Shown: positions 7,628 through 16,598 of the stretch, one piece after another
Position numbering within the stretch: the stretch's first letter is position 1
Layout of the letters: each line of letters starts with the position of its first letter
Assembly: GCA_902600205.1 (NCBI GenBank)
Contig: CACKIN010000002.1
Coordinates: 62,001 to 126,000, forward strand
DNA length: 64,000 bases
DNA from: an uncultured Pelagibacteraceae bacterium
Lineage (GTDB): Bacteria > Pseudomonadota > Alphaproteobacteria > Pelagibacterales > Pelagibacteraceae
Direction: 5' to 3'
Notes under the pieces: model-generated
What the model was told of the DNA's origin: nothing
What the model saw: only the letters and a program-made list of their open reading frames with translations
Database searches by the model: none
Program-made: the position numbers and the translations under genes

Positions 7628-9210
7628 TGAATAAAGTTAAAAATATATTATTTATAATGGCTGATCAGCTAAGATTTGACTATCTATCTTGTTATGGTCA
7701 TCCACATCTAAAAACACCTCATATAGATGGATTAGCAAAAAAAGGAGTATTGTTTGAGTCAGCCTATGTTCAAGCACCCGTTTGTGGGCCTTCAAGAGCA
7801 TCATATTACACTGGAAGAACAGTATTTAGTCATGGCTCAACATGGAATCAAATACCTTTGCCTATTGGAGAATTAACTATTGGGGATTATTTAAGACAAT
7901 CTGGAATAAGAACTGGTGTTGTAGGCAAAACTCATATGAGACCTGATTTAGATGGAATGAACAGACTTGGAATATCTAAAGATACAGAAATTGGTCTGAC
8001 AGTTAGTGAACCAGGGTTTGAACCTTACGAGAGAGATGATGGACTTCACCCAAATAACCATATTAAAAATTCAAAAAAAAAATTATCTTACAATGAATGG
8101 TTAAATAAACTTGGATATGAAGGAGAGAATCCATGGGATAGTTGGGCAAATTCATCAGAAGATGAAAATGGAAAAATTCTAAGTGGTTGGAGGTTAAGAA
8201 ATTCAAATAAACCTGCAAGGGTTAAAGAAGAACACTCTGAAACTGCATTTATGACAAACCGTTCAATGGAATTCATTCAAGAAAGTGAAGATAAGCCTTG
8301 GTTTTTACATCTATCTTACATTAAACCTCATTGGCCATATATTGCTCCCGCACCTTATCATAATATGTATTCAGCAAATCAATTTTATCCAGTTCATCGA
8401 AGTAATGCTGAAAAAGAAATAGATCATCCTGTTTACAAAGCATTTATGGAAAATAATATTTCAAAAACTTTTTCAAGAGAAGAAGTGAGAAATACTGTTC
8501 TGTTAGGATATATGGGATTGATAAAACAAATTGATGACAATCTTGGAAGATTATTTAAATTTCTAGAAGATAAAGATTTTATGAAAAATACTATGATAGT
8601 TTTTACTTCAGATCATGGTGACTACCAGGGTGATCATTGGCTAGGTGAAAAAGAATTATTCCATGAACAAATTGTTAAAGTCCCTATGATTATTTATGAC
8701 CCTAGTAATTTGTCTGACAAAAATAGAGGCACAAGAGAAAAGAGATTTGTTGAAGCTATTGATTTACTCCCAACTTTCTTAGACTCTGTTGAAAGTAAAG
8801 TAAGCAGACATCGTCTAGAGGGACAGTCTTTACTTCCAATTATAAGAGGTAACAAAGTATTAAATTGGAAAGAAAGTGTATTTAGTGAAATTGATTATTC
8901 ATTTAATGAGGCCAGAAAAATTTTAAATATTGGTCCATCTGATGCTAGGGCATATATGATTAGAAATAATAAATGGAAGTATATTTACTATAAAGGATTT
9001 CCACCCCAATTATTTGACTTAAAAAATGATCCTGATGAATTTAATGACCTTGGACAGTCTCCTAAATATTCAAAAATAGTTGATGAAATGAAAGATATTC
9101 TCCTTGATAGGATTACTAATCGAAAAAATAGAGTTGCAGCAACAGACGAATTTGTTTTGAAGGATAGAGATTATACCAAAGAAGATGGAATTATGATAGG
9201 TGTATGGTAA
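7627..9210 (+). CDS. sulfatase-superfamily hydrolase (formylglycine type)
   Basis: A 527-residue member of the alkaline phosphatase/sulfatase superfamily. The start has the metal-binding NILFIMADQLRFD. Cys53 sits in CGPSR, the C-x-P-S-R motif whose Cys becomes formylglycine. GKTHM and SDHGDYQGDH supply further metal and active-site residues. There is no signal peptide, so it should act in the cytoplasm. The layout is close to arylsulfatases and phosphonate monoester hydrolases, and sequence alone does not decide between sulfate and phosphonate or phosphate esters. It is translationally coupled to mtnA (TAATG). Confidence 0.85.
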   Translation: MNKVKNILFIMADQLRFDYLSCYGHPHLKTPHIDGLAKKGVLFESAYVQAPVCGPSRASYYTGRTVFSHGSTWNQIPLPIGELTIGDYLRQSGIRTGVVGKTHMRPDLDGMNRLGISKDTEIGLTVSEPGFEPYERDDGLHPNNHIKNSKKKLSYNEWLNKLGYEGENPWDSWANSSEDENGKILSGWRLRNSNKPARVKEEHSETAFMTNRSMEFIQESEDKPWFLHLSYIKPHWPYIAPAPYHNMYSANQFYPVHRSNAEKEIDHPVYKAFMENNISKTFSREEVRNTVLLGYMGLIKQIDDNLGRLFKFLEDKDFMKNTMIVFTSDHGDYQGDHWLGEKELFHEQIVKVPMIIYDPSNLSDKNRGTREKRFVEAIDLLPTFLDSVESKVSRHRLEGQSLLPIIRGNKVLNWKESVFSEIDYSFNEARKILNIGPSDARAYMIRNNKWKYIYYKGFPPQLFDLKNDPDEFNDLGQSPKYSKIVDEMKDILLDRITNRKNRVAATDEFVLKDRDYTKEDGIMIGVW

Positions 9211-9548
9211 TGAATCCTTTAATATTATCTTTAATTGGTTTAGTCTTAGTCGGCGTCTCTGCAAACTTATTAAAATTAATAAAAAAAAATAAAATTTTTT
9301 TATTAATTTCAATATTACCTTGTATTTATATTTTTATTTATGGTCTATATGCAACTTTTGGACCGATTGATTTATACAAAGACGGCACCGAAAATTTTAT
9401 TGCTCAGAACCCTGGAAAAGATTTACCAGTTGTATTTGTACTTTTGAAGTTTTATCAATATATATTGATCCTCGTTGGAGCTATTTTTGGATTAATTTAT
9501 TTTAATTATTTTCGTAATTTTAATAATTCTACGGAGTCATCAGACTAG
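9210..9548 (+). CDS. small membrane protein, unknown
   Basis: A 112-residue protein with about three predicted membrane helices (roughly residues 3-19, 27-47 and 79-98) and a soluble loop between the second and third. The start is taken at 9210, where the ATG overlaps the sulfatase TAA (TAATG), as at several junctions here. An ATG two codons earlier (9204) is possible. The 3' end overlaps the convergent TRAP gene by 20 bases. No family was recognised. Confidence 0.6.
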   Translation: MNPLILSLIGLVLVGVSANLLKLIKKNKIFLLISILPCIYIFIYGLYATFGPIDLYKDGTENFIAQNPGKDLPVVFVLLKFYQYILILVGAIFGLIYFNYFRNFNNSTESSD

Positions 9549-10839
9549 GCAAATACAAACATATAGCTGGAAAAGCTATAATTAATGCAAGTCTAATTAC
9601 ATCAGTCATTAAAAAAGGAAGAGTACCAAACCAAATAGTTTGCAAGGGTGTTTTCTGCATAACACCTTTAATTACAAATAAATTCATACCAACTGGGGGA
9701 GAAATTAATCCAAATTCAACAACAATTACCGCAAATATTCCAAACCACACAGGATCTATTCCTGCATCAACTATTACCGGATAGAAAACTGGAATAGTTA
9801 AAAATAACATTGCTAACGAGTCCATTACAGTTCCAAGAACTAAATATATTGCACAAATTACTAGAATTACCCCTAGCGGAGTAAGTTCAAGATAATTAAT
9901 AAAATCAACTACTGCAAAAGGCAATTGTGTAACAGTTATTAGATAATTAAATATACTTGCTCCTATTACAATTAAATATAATGATCCAACCGTTTTAATA
10001 GTTGTCCAAACCGCATCTTTTAAAAGATTTAATTTTAATTGACCTCTAAAAAATATAAAAATTAATACTAATATTACTCCTACAGCTGCACTTTCAGTTG
10101 CTGTAAAAAAACCTAAGTAAAGTCCACCCATCATGATTACAAAAATTAAGAAAATAGGAAAAACTTTTGATAGAGCAGAAATTCTCTCCTTTAATGGCAT
10201 CTTAACTCCATATCCACCTTGTGAAGGATAAATTAAAAGATAAACCCTTATTGCAATCATATAAAGTACAACAGCAATTATCCCAGGAATTAATGCAGCA
10301 AAAAAAAGTTCCTGAACAGATTGTTCTGTTAAATATGCATATATGACCAATATTACACTTGGAGGAATAATAATCCCTAGTGTTCCACCTGATGCAATAG
10401 AACCACTTATTAGAGCATCACTATATCCATGTCTTCTCATTTCTGGACCGGCCATTTGAGACATTGTAGCAGCTGTAGCAATTGATGATCCACAAATCAT
10501 CCCAAAACCGGCACAGGCACCTACAGTTGACATTGCTAGTCCACCTTTATAATGACCTACAACTGCATAAGCTGCATCATAAAGATTTCTTGATAGATTG
10601 GAGCTATTTGCAAGATTTCCCATCAAAACAAAGAGTGGTAATACCGATAATGTATATTTAGATACAGCGTCAAATGGAGCGGTTCCTAGTACAAATATCG
10701 CTGGATCAAAACCTGATATCATTGCAAAACCAGTAAAGCCAACTACTAACATTGCAATACCTATTGGAACATTCAACACCATTAAAATTAAGACCGCAGC
10801 GAAAGCTAAGCCACCGTTAATTACAGCCTCAATTCCCAT
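9529..10839 (-). CDS. TRAP transporter large permease (DctM family)
   Basis: A 436-residue DctM-type membrane subunit. The frame is open back to 10929, but that extension overlaps dctQ by 90 bp and encodes a non-family Cys-rich N-terminus. The ATG at 10839 (MGIEAVINGGLAFAAVLIL) fits the family start and forms TAATG with the dctQ stop. Family segments include GSSIATAATMSQMAGPEM, GTLGIIIPPSVILVIY and the C-terminal GLISPPVGMNLFVIKG. It overlaps the convergent gene at 9548 by 20 bases. Its binding-protein partner is probably the dctP at 12295 on the other strand. Confidence 0.92.
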   Translation of the reverse strand: MGIEAVINGGLAFAAVLILMVLNVPIGIAMLVVGFTGFAMISGFDPAIFVLGTAPFDAVSKYTLSVLPLFVLMGNLANSSNLSRNLYDAAYAVVGHYKGGLAMSTVGACAGFGMICGSSIATAATMSQMAGPEMRRHGYSDALISGSIASGGTLGIIIPPSVILVIYAYLTEQSVQELFFAALIPGIIAVVLYMIAIRVYLLIYPSQGGYGVKMPLKERISALSKVFPIFLIFVIMMGGLYLGFFTATESAAVGVILVLIFIFFRGQLKLNLLKDAVWTTIKTVGSLYLIVIGASIFNYLITVTQLPFAVVDFINYLELTPLGVILVICAIYLVLGTVMDSLAMLFLTIPVFYPVIVDAGIDPVWFGIFAVIVVEFGLISPPVGMNLFVIKGVMQKTPLQTIWFGTLPFLMTDVIRLALIIAFPAICLYLPSLMTP

Positions 10840-11327
10840 TAAGCCTGTTTTTCTAAATTGTTTACTAAAAGAGTTTTTACAAACCAAACTAGAATAGCAA
10901 GTACACTTAACCACATACCAATAGAGCATATGAAATAAAATGGATAAAAATAAAGTTCTAGATCGATAGTTACTCTTTGATTATTCATAAATTTGTAAGA
11001 AGTTAAAGTTGTCGAGTACGCCATTAATGACATTATTGAGATCATTAAAATAAACTTTAAAATCACTAAATAAGTTTTAAATATCCCTAAATTTAAATTA
11101 TTAATAAAGTCTGCTGATACATTTGCATTTAAAAAAAAAGCTCTTGGCATAGCAAGAAACGCAACTAAAGCCATTCCTATCTCAACCAGCTCAATTGTGC
11201 CTGTAACTGGAGAGTTTAAAAAACGTCTTCCAAAAACATCACAAAAAGTTAATACAGCTAACAAAAATAATATAATACCTGAGGCCATGGCTGAATAATC
11301 AAAAACTCTACTGACTTTAGAAATCAT
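10839..11327 (-). CDS. TRAP transporter small permease (DctQ family)
   Basis: A 162-residue four-helix membrane protein with the DctQ pattern. The FCDVFGRRFLNSPVTGTIELVEIGMALVA region near residues 28-56 includes the common GRR and the TxELVE motifs. It is the first gene of a dctQ-dctM pair that lacks a binding protein on the same strand. It is divergent from the FAH-family gene at 11395 with a 67-bp gap, so both units may share a control region. Confidence 0.9.
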   Translation of the reverse strand: MISKVSRVFDYSAMASGIILFLLAVLTFCDVFGRRFLNSPVTGTIELVEIGMALVAFLAMPRAFFLNANVSADFINNLNLGIFKTYLVILKFILMISIMSLMAYSTTLTSYKFMNNQRVTIDLELYFYPFYFICSIGMWLSVLAILVWFVKTLLVNNLEKQA

Positions 11328-11394
11328 AAAAATGTTGCTTCAAATTCTTTAAACATTACCATATAAACTGTATCAAAAATAGAAAGTATTACTT

Positions 11395-12246
11395 ATGAAA
11401 TTTATTTCCTTTGCGCATAATGGACAAAAAAAATTTGGTATTATCAACAATAATAAAATAACAGATTTGACTGGAAAAATTTCTAATTCAAACACATTAA
11501 AAGATTTAATTTCAAACAAAGGAATCGATGAAGCAAAAAATTATGCAAAAAATAATCCAGGAGATTTAAATGTTTCAGATGTTGAATATTTACCATTAAT
11601 ACCAAATCCAGGAAAAATTATATGTGTTGGTTTAAATTATAGTGAACACGTAAAAGAAACTAATAGGACAGTGGAGGAAAATCCAGTTATATTTCATAGA
11701 TTTCCAGAAAGCCAGACAGCACACTTGCAATCTATTCAAAGACCAGTTGTCTCACATAGCTTAGACTTTGAGGGTGAGATGGCGGTAATTATGGGTGAGG
11801 GTGGAAAACATATAAAACCAGATGATGCACTTAAACACATAGTTGGATATTCTTGTTATAATGAAAGTACTGTTAGAGAATGGCAAAGACATACAAGACA
11901 ATTTGGAATGGGAAAAAACTTTGAAAAGACAGGAAGCTTCGGTCCACATATGGTTTTAGCAGAAGATATAAAAGACTATAAAGATCTTACTATTGAAACT
12001 AGATTAAATGGTGAGGTCATGCAGAATGCAAAATTAAGTCAACTTATATTTGATATACCCATCTTAATTTCTTATGTATCTAAAGCTATGGCTTGGAGAG
12101 CAGGAGATGTTCTTGTAACTGGAACTCCAGGAGGAGTAGGTTTTAAAAGAAACCCTCCAATATTTATGAAACCCGGTGATAAAGTTGAGATAGAAATTAC
12201 TGAAATTGGTATTTTATCTAACACAATTAAGGATGAAATCATCTAG
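11395..12246 (+). CDS. fumarylacetoacetate hydrolase (FAH) family protein
   Basis: A 283-residue metal-dependent enzyme with the FAH C-terminal fold. ICVGLNYSEHVKE, the metal-binding LDFEGEMAVIMG, GKNFEKTGSFGPHMV and VLVTGTPGGVGFKR are all present. Family members hydrolyse, hydrate or decarboxylate beta-diketo and 2-oxo acids, including ring-cleavage products of aromatics. Its neighbours (a TRAP carrier, an extradiol dioxygenase and a ring hydroxylase) make a role on a meta-cleavage product likely. The exact reaction is inference. Confidence 0.88.
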   Translation: MKFISFAHNGQKKFGIINNNKITDLTGKISNSNTLKDLISNKGIDEAKNYAKNNPGDLNVSDVEYLPLIPNPGKIICVGLNYSEHVKETNRTVEENPVIFHRFPESQTAHLQSIQRPVVSHSLDFEGEMAVIMGEGGKHIKPDDALKHIVGYSCYNESTVREWQRHTRQFGMGKNFEKTGSFGPHMVLAEDIKDYKDLTIETRLNGEVMQNAKLSQLIFDIPILISYVSKAMAWRAGDVLVTGTPGGVGFKRNPPIFMKPGDKVEIEITEIGILSNTIKDEII

Positions 12247-12294
12247 ATTTCACTATACACTTTCTTAAATTATTTTTAACAGAGGGAAATTAAT

Positions 12295-13308
12295 ATGAAA
12301 AAAAAATTAATTGGAATTGTTTTAGGAATTTTTTCCTTAGGCATTATTAGTTCAGCTTCTGCTACTGAATTAAAGTTGGCAACTTTTGAACCACCAAAAG
12401 CATTCATAGCAAGTAAGATTTTAGCTGCTTGGGCAGATAAGGTAAATAAATGCTCAAATGGTGCTTTAAATGTAAAAATGTATGCAGGTGGAGTTTTAGG
12501 AAGTCCACCTAAACAATATGATATTGTAACCTCAGGTGTTGCAGATATCTCTTGGACAGTATTAGGATACATTGGTGGTCAATTCCCACTAAGTTCTGTT
12601 GTTGAATTACCATTTTTAACAAAAACTTCAAAAGCAGGATCTAGAGCTTTGAACACTCTTTATGAGGAAGGTTACCTAGATAAAGAAATGGCTGGAATTA
12701 AACTTATAGGTTTACATTCCAACCCTGGATATCAAATCCATATGAAGGATACAAAAGTAGTTAAGCCTGCAGATTTCAAAGGTAAAAAAATGAGAGTGCC
12801 AAGTAAAATAGCAGGAACTATCCTTAAAACTTTAGGAGCAACAGGTGTAAAAGTACCAGCACCAGGAACTTCTGAGGCTTTAAACAAAGGTGTTATAGAT
12901 GGAACTCCTTTTCCTTATACAGCTATTGGTTCATTTAGATTATTTGATGTAACAAAATATCATACAGAGGTTAACATTACTAATGCAACATTTGGATTAA
13001 TAATGAATGAAGGAAAGTATAATGGTCTATCTTCAGCAGCCAAAGGATGTGTTGATAAACATTCAGGTCAGTGGTTTGGAGACTGGGCTTCTAATTTAAT
13101 TGATACCCAGAATGCTAAAATGAGGGTACAGGTCGAAAATACACCTGGACATGAAATTACTGTTGCATCAGACTCAGTTTTAGCTGAATACAAAAAAATA
13201 TTAGCTCCAATCGAGGCAGACTGGTTAGCAGAAATGAAAGGTAAAGGCCTTGATGGAGATGCTGTCTTAAAAAGAGCAAGACAAGTAATTTCTAAAATAG
13301 ACGGTTAA
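12295..13308 (+). CDS. TRAP transporter solute-binding protein (DctP family)
   Basis: A 337-residue exported binding protein. Residues 1-23 are a signal peptide ending in A-S-A. The mature protein starts TELKLATFEPP. The substrate-clamping region GKKMRVPSKIAG has the conserved Arg. Two cysteines in the mature chain could form a disulfide. A GAGGG Shine-Dalgarno-like stretch precedes the ATG. It is separated from its probable permeases (9529-11327) by the FAH gene and lies on the opposite strand. A strong terminator follows, so it is expressed apart from the downstream enzymes. Confidence 0.92.
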   Translation: MKKKLIGIVLGIFSLGIISSASATELKLATFEPPKAFIASKILAAWADKVNKCSNGALNVKMYAGGVLGSPPKQYDIVTSGVADISWTVLGYIGGQFPLSSVVELPFLTKTSKAGSRALNTLYEEGYLDKEMAGIKLIGLHSNPGYQIHMKDTKVVKPADFKGKKMRVPSKIAGTILKTLGATGVKVPAPGTSEALNKGVIDGTPFPYTAIGSFRLFDVTKYHTEVNITNATFGLIMNEGKYNGLSSAAKGCVDKHSGQWFGDWASNLIDTQNAKMRVQVENTPGHEITVASDSVLAEYKKILAPIEADWLAEMKGKGLDGDAVLKRARQVISKIDG

Positions 13309-13320
13309 TCGTTTAATTCC

Positions 13321-13350
13321 GAGCCCGCTAATTTCATAGCGGGCTCTTTC
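13321..13350 (+). terminator. Rho-independent terminator after dctP
   Basis: GAGCCCGCTA (13321-13330) and TAGCGGGCTC (13337-13346) form a perfect 10-bp GC-rich stem with a six-base loop, followed by TTTC. The stem GC content is far above the surroundings. The T-tract is short, so termination may be partial. Confidence 0.75.
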
Positions 13351-13371
13351 AAAATCTAGTATATTAATAAA

Positions 13372-14346
13372 ATGGCAGTTAAAGCACTTAGTTATATTGG
13401 AGTTAATTCAGATAAATTTGACGATTGGTCTATTTATTCACAAAAGTACTTAGGAATGCAAAAAATAGATCATGGTAAAGATATTTTATCTTTTCGAATG
13501 GATGATCATAAACAAAGACTAACTATTACCGGTGAAAAGGGAGATGGTCTTGGTTTTTTAGGATGGGAAGTTGAAACTAAAGAGGATCTTCAAATTTTTG
13601 CGTCAAAACTTGAAAAAAATAAAACAATTGTGCATCAAGGTAAATCTTCTTTAGCAGATAAACGTTTCGTTCAAGATTTAATTTTTTTTGATGATCCACA
13701 AGGGAATCGCATTGAACTTGTTTATAAACCAATGCTAGACACTGATCCTTTTAAACCTGGAAGACCTATTTCTGGATTTAAGACTGGAGCTTTAGGAATG
13801 GGTCACGCTGTCGTTCATGTAAAAAAAATTGACGATTTAATACCTTTTTATAGAGATATAATGGGCTTTAAAATTAGTGATTATAGCCATACACCTATAT
13901 CATTATGCTTTTTTCATGTTAATGGAAGACACCACAGTTTAGCGTTGTTTGGCTCTGGAAGAACAGGCTTTCACCATTTTATGGTTGAATATAATAATCT
14001 TGATGATGTTGGCCAAGGTTATGACTTATTACAGTACAAAGATAATGCAATCGCTTACACAATTGGAAGACATACAAATGATTACATGACATCTTTTTAT
14101 TCAATAACTCCATCTGGTTTTTTTATTGAAAATGGCTGGGGAGGACGAATTATTGATCCAGAAACCTGGCAACCTATAGAAACATTTGAGGGACCTAGCT
14201 TTTGGGGGCATGAAAGACTTTATTTGCCAGATGATGAAAGAATGAAATTCAGAAATAAAAGACTTGAGACTGCATCTCAAGGAAAACAAGCACCATTGTT
14301 AATCGATTGTCCTTGGTTATATTCTAACTTAAATAAAAAAAATTAA
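13372..14346 (+). CDS. type I extradiol (catechol 2,3-)dioxygenase, VOC fold
   Basis: A 324-residue protein with two vicinal-oxygen-chelate domains, the length and layout of BphC-type extradiol dioxygenases. The C-terminal domain keeps the Fe(II) ligands: His145 (GMGHAVVHV), His201 or His202 (GFHHFMVEY) and Glu253 (FFIENGWGG). Residues that fit the BphC active site also appear: His187/188, His234 and Tyr243. It should open a catechol ring next to the diol. The downstream ring hydroxylase (11 bp away) would supply the catechol. The aromatic substrate is not identifiable. Confidence 0.88.
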   Translation: MAVKALSYIGVNSDKFDDWSIYSQKYLGMQKIDHGKDILSFRMDDHKQRLTITGEKGDGLGFLGWEVETKEDLQIFASKLEKNKTIVHQGKSSLADKRFVQDLIFFDDPQGNRIELVYKPMLDTDPFKPGRPISGFKTGALGMGHAVVHVKKIDDLIPFYRDIMGFKISDYSHTPISLCFFHVNGRHHSLALFGSGRTGFHHFMVEYNNLDDVGQGYDLLQYKDNAIAYTIGRHTNDYMTSFYSITPSGFFIENGWGGRIIDPETWQPIETFEGPSFWGHERLYLPDDERMKFRNKRLETASQGKQAPLLIDCPWLYSNLNKKN

Positions 14347-14357
14347 TAAAAATATCA

Positions 14358-15818
14358 ATGAGAGAATTTGATATAGTTATTGTAGGATTAGGTCCTACCG
14401 GGGGAACTTTAGCAAATCTTTTTGCTATGCATGGTTTTTCAATTTTAATACTTGATAAAGAAGAAAGTTTTTACCCATTACCTAGAGCTGTTCATTTTGA
14501 TGATGAAATAATGAGAGTATTTCAAACTATAGGGATAACAAAAAATTTTTTGAAATATACTATTATAAACAAAGGTACAAAATTTGTTAATTCAAAGCAA
14601 AAAATAATATTAGATTGGCCTAGACCAAAAAATATTACAGATAATGGCTGGTATCCAAGTTACAGATTCCATCAACCAGATTTGGAAAAGCAACTCAGAA
14701 AAAGATTAAAAAGTTATAAAAAAGTATTAATAGAGCAAAATGCCAATGTATTAAAAATTAAAAACTCTAAAAATAATGTTAATATTAAATACATAAATTC
14801 TAAAAGTAGAAAAATTTTTCATATAAAATCAAAATATTTAGTTGGATGTGATGGAGCCAATTCAATTACTAGAAGACAAATGAAAACAAAGATGAATAAC
14901 CTAGGTTTTACACAAAAATGGGCAGTTGTAGATTTAATTCTTAAAAAGAATAAAAAAAATTTACCGGATAGAACAATTCAGTATTCAAATCCTAAACAAC
15001 CTGCAACTTACTGTAGAAATGTTGGCAAAAGAAGAAGATGGGAATTTGCAATTAAAAAAAACCTTAGCAACAAAAAAGTTTTATCTGAAAATTATATTTG
15101 GAATTTTTTAAAACCTTGGATAAAAAAAAGTGAAGCTTTACTTGAAAGGAAGACTATTTATACCTTTAAATCTGCAATAGCAAGAAAATGGCGTAATCGA
15201 AGAATATTTATCGCTGGAGATGCTGCTCATTTAATGCCACCATTTATGGGGCAAGGAATGTGTGCTGGAATAAGAGATGCATCAAATCTAGCTTGGAAAA
15301 TTTCATCATGTTTAAGGGTTAAACATAATGAAGCTCTTTTAAATTCATATCAATCAGAAAGGTCGCTTAATGTTAAAGAATATATTGAAACGACTATGAG
15401 AATGGGAGAGTTTGTTAATGCAGTAGAATCTATACAAATCACAAAAAATATAAGTTCCAATGATAAAGGTGTTAAAAGCATGCAATCAATTAAACCAAAA
15501 TTAGGAAAAGGTATAGGCAATATAAAAGACAAGAATAGAGGAAAAATTTTTCCTCAATTTAAATTAAAAAAAAATAAAAATTTGGATGATTATTTTTCAA
15601 AAAAAGTAATGATAATATCATCACCCAAAATAAGAGCAAACAATGTAAAAAATTGTTCTTTACTAAAAGTGAAAAACTTAAAAAGTATATCAGACTATTT
15701 AAAAAATATTAACTCAAAAGCTATTTTAGTAAGACCAGATAGATTTATTTTAGGTTCTGCTAATTCAAATAAAGAATTTAATTCAATTGTAAAAAGATAT
15801 TCAAATATTTTAGGATAA
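14358..15818 (+). CDS. FAD-dependent aromatic hydroxylase (MhpA/PheA-like)
   Basis: A 486-residue class A flavoprotein monooxygenase. VGLGPTGGTLANL near residue 9 is the FAD dinucleotide fold. VGCDGANSITRR is the DG motif, and IFIAGDAAHLMPPFMGQGMC is the GD motif. The pattern is closest to 3-(3-hydroxyphenyl)propionate hydroxylases, which make catechols from phenols using NADH and oxygen. It is shorter than MhpA (about 550), with a reduced, lysine-rich C-terminal domain. It follows the dioxygenase in the same direction and overlaps the convergent BKACE gene by nine bases. Confidence 0.88.
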   Translation: MREFDIVIVGLGPTGGTLANLFAMHGFSILILDKEESFYPLPRAVHFDDEIMRVFQTIGITKNFLKYTIINKGTKFVNSKQKIILDWPRPKNITDNGWYPSYRFHQPDLEKQLRKRLKSYKKVLIEQNANVLKIKNSKNNVNIKYINSKSRKIFHIKSKYLVGCDGANSITRRQMKTKMNNLGFTQKWAVVDLILKKNKKNLPDRTIQYSNPKQPATYCRNVGKRRRWEFAIKKNLSNKKVLSENYIWNFLKPWIKKSEALLERKTIYTFKSAIARKWRNRRIFIAGDAAHLMPPFMGQGMCAGIRDASNLAWKISSCLRVKHNEALLNSYQSERSLNVKEYIETTMRMGEFVNAVESIQITKNISSNDKGVKSMQSIKPKLGKGIGNIKDKNRGKIFPQFKLKKNKNLDDYFSKKVMIISSPKIRANNVKNCSLLKVKNLKSISDYLKNINSKAILVRPDRFILGSANSNKEFNSIVKRYSNILG

Positions 15819-16595
15819 ATTAAAAAGTTTATTTACTGCTTTTATCTTTGAATGATTATTAGGTGCAATTTCTCCGTCTGGCATATATAGAGAGTTTTCA
15901 AATCCTACTCTTATCTTGCCGCCTAGACTAATTGCCTTTTCAAGACAACTCATTTCTTCTTTTGCAAATGCACATATAGACCAGTCAAAATTAACACTAT
16001 TTGCTCTCATTTTTTTGATGAACTCAGGAATTTTTTCTGGATAACTAATTTTGCCAGTGTAATGACCAATTACAAATAAACACCATGCTCCATCTACAGG
16101 AATTTCTGATTTTTTCAAAAGATCAATTAATAAATCTATGTCATCTGGGTTATACAAAATATGTTGAATTTTTGTCCCAGCTTCAGTTAAATATTTATAT
16201 AATTTAATATCTTCAATTGTAGGTTTTCTGGAGGGTATTAATTCAGATGTGCCTATAGAAGTTCCTGGTGGGGTCACATCATAAGCAAGTTTTCTCATAT
16301 CAGCTGGTGAATATTTTCCTACAGCTTCAGTTGTTACTTGTATGTGCATATTTGGAACTTGAAATTCTAACTCATTTAAAGCCTCTTTATATAAACCGGA
16401 ATCAAGCACATGTTCTCCTTTATCATTTCTTACATGTAAATGAATTGCTTTTGCGCCTGCTTCAAAGCAGTTTTTGGCTACCTCAACAGTCTCTTTTATA
16501 GTTAAAGGTACTTCTGGATGATCTTTTTTAACTTTTCTTGCACCATTTGGAGCAACCATCAAATTAGGAAGTTTTTTTGGTTGGTAAAATGTCAT
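15810..16595 (-). CDS. beta-keto acid cleavage enzyme (BKACE, DUF849)
   Basis: A 261-residue TIM-barrel enzyme of the Kce/BKACE family. These enzymes condense a beta-keto acid with acetyl-CoA to release acetoacetate and a new CoA ester. The family start LMVAPNGARK, the zinc-binding AIHLHVRNDKG and HIQVTTEAVG are visible, and RVGFENSLYMPDG lies near the end. It sits 3 bp after the aldolase/dehydrogenase gene, so the two are an operon. The keto acid used cannot be read from sequence. Confidence 0.88.
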   Translation of the reverse strand: MTFYQPKKLPNLMVAPNGARKVKKDHPEVPLTIKETVEVAKNCFEAGAKAIHLHVRNDKGEHVLDSGLYKEALNELEFQVPNMHIQVTTEAVGKYSPADMRKLAYDVTPPGTSIGTSELIPSRKPTIEDIKLYKYLTEAGTKIQHILYNPDDIDLLIDLLKKSEIPVDGAWCLFVIGHYTGKISYPEKIPEFIKKMRANSVNFDWSICAFAKEEMSCLEKAISLGGKIRVGFENSLYMPDGEIAPNNHSKIKAVNKLFNLS

Positions 16596-16598
16596 AAA

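Noticed and set aside
10598-10897. 99-codon plus-strand open frame
   Set aside because: Lies antisense inside the TRAP dctM/dctQ genes, with no family features; a shadow of the coding strand.
10840-10929. Longer N-terminus of the second dctM
   Set aside because: Overlaps dctQ by 90 bp and encodes a non-family cysteine-rich stretch; the TAATG start at 10839 fits better.
12276-12572. 98-codon minus-strand open frame
   Set aside because: Antisense to the signal peptide and N-domain of the DctP gene, with no ribosome site.
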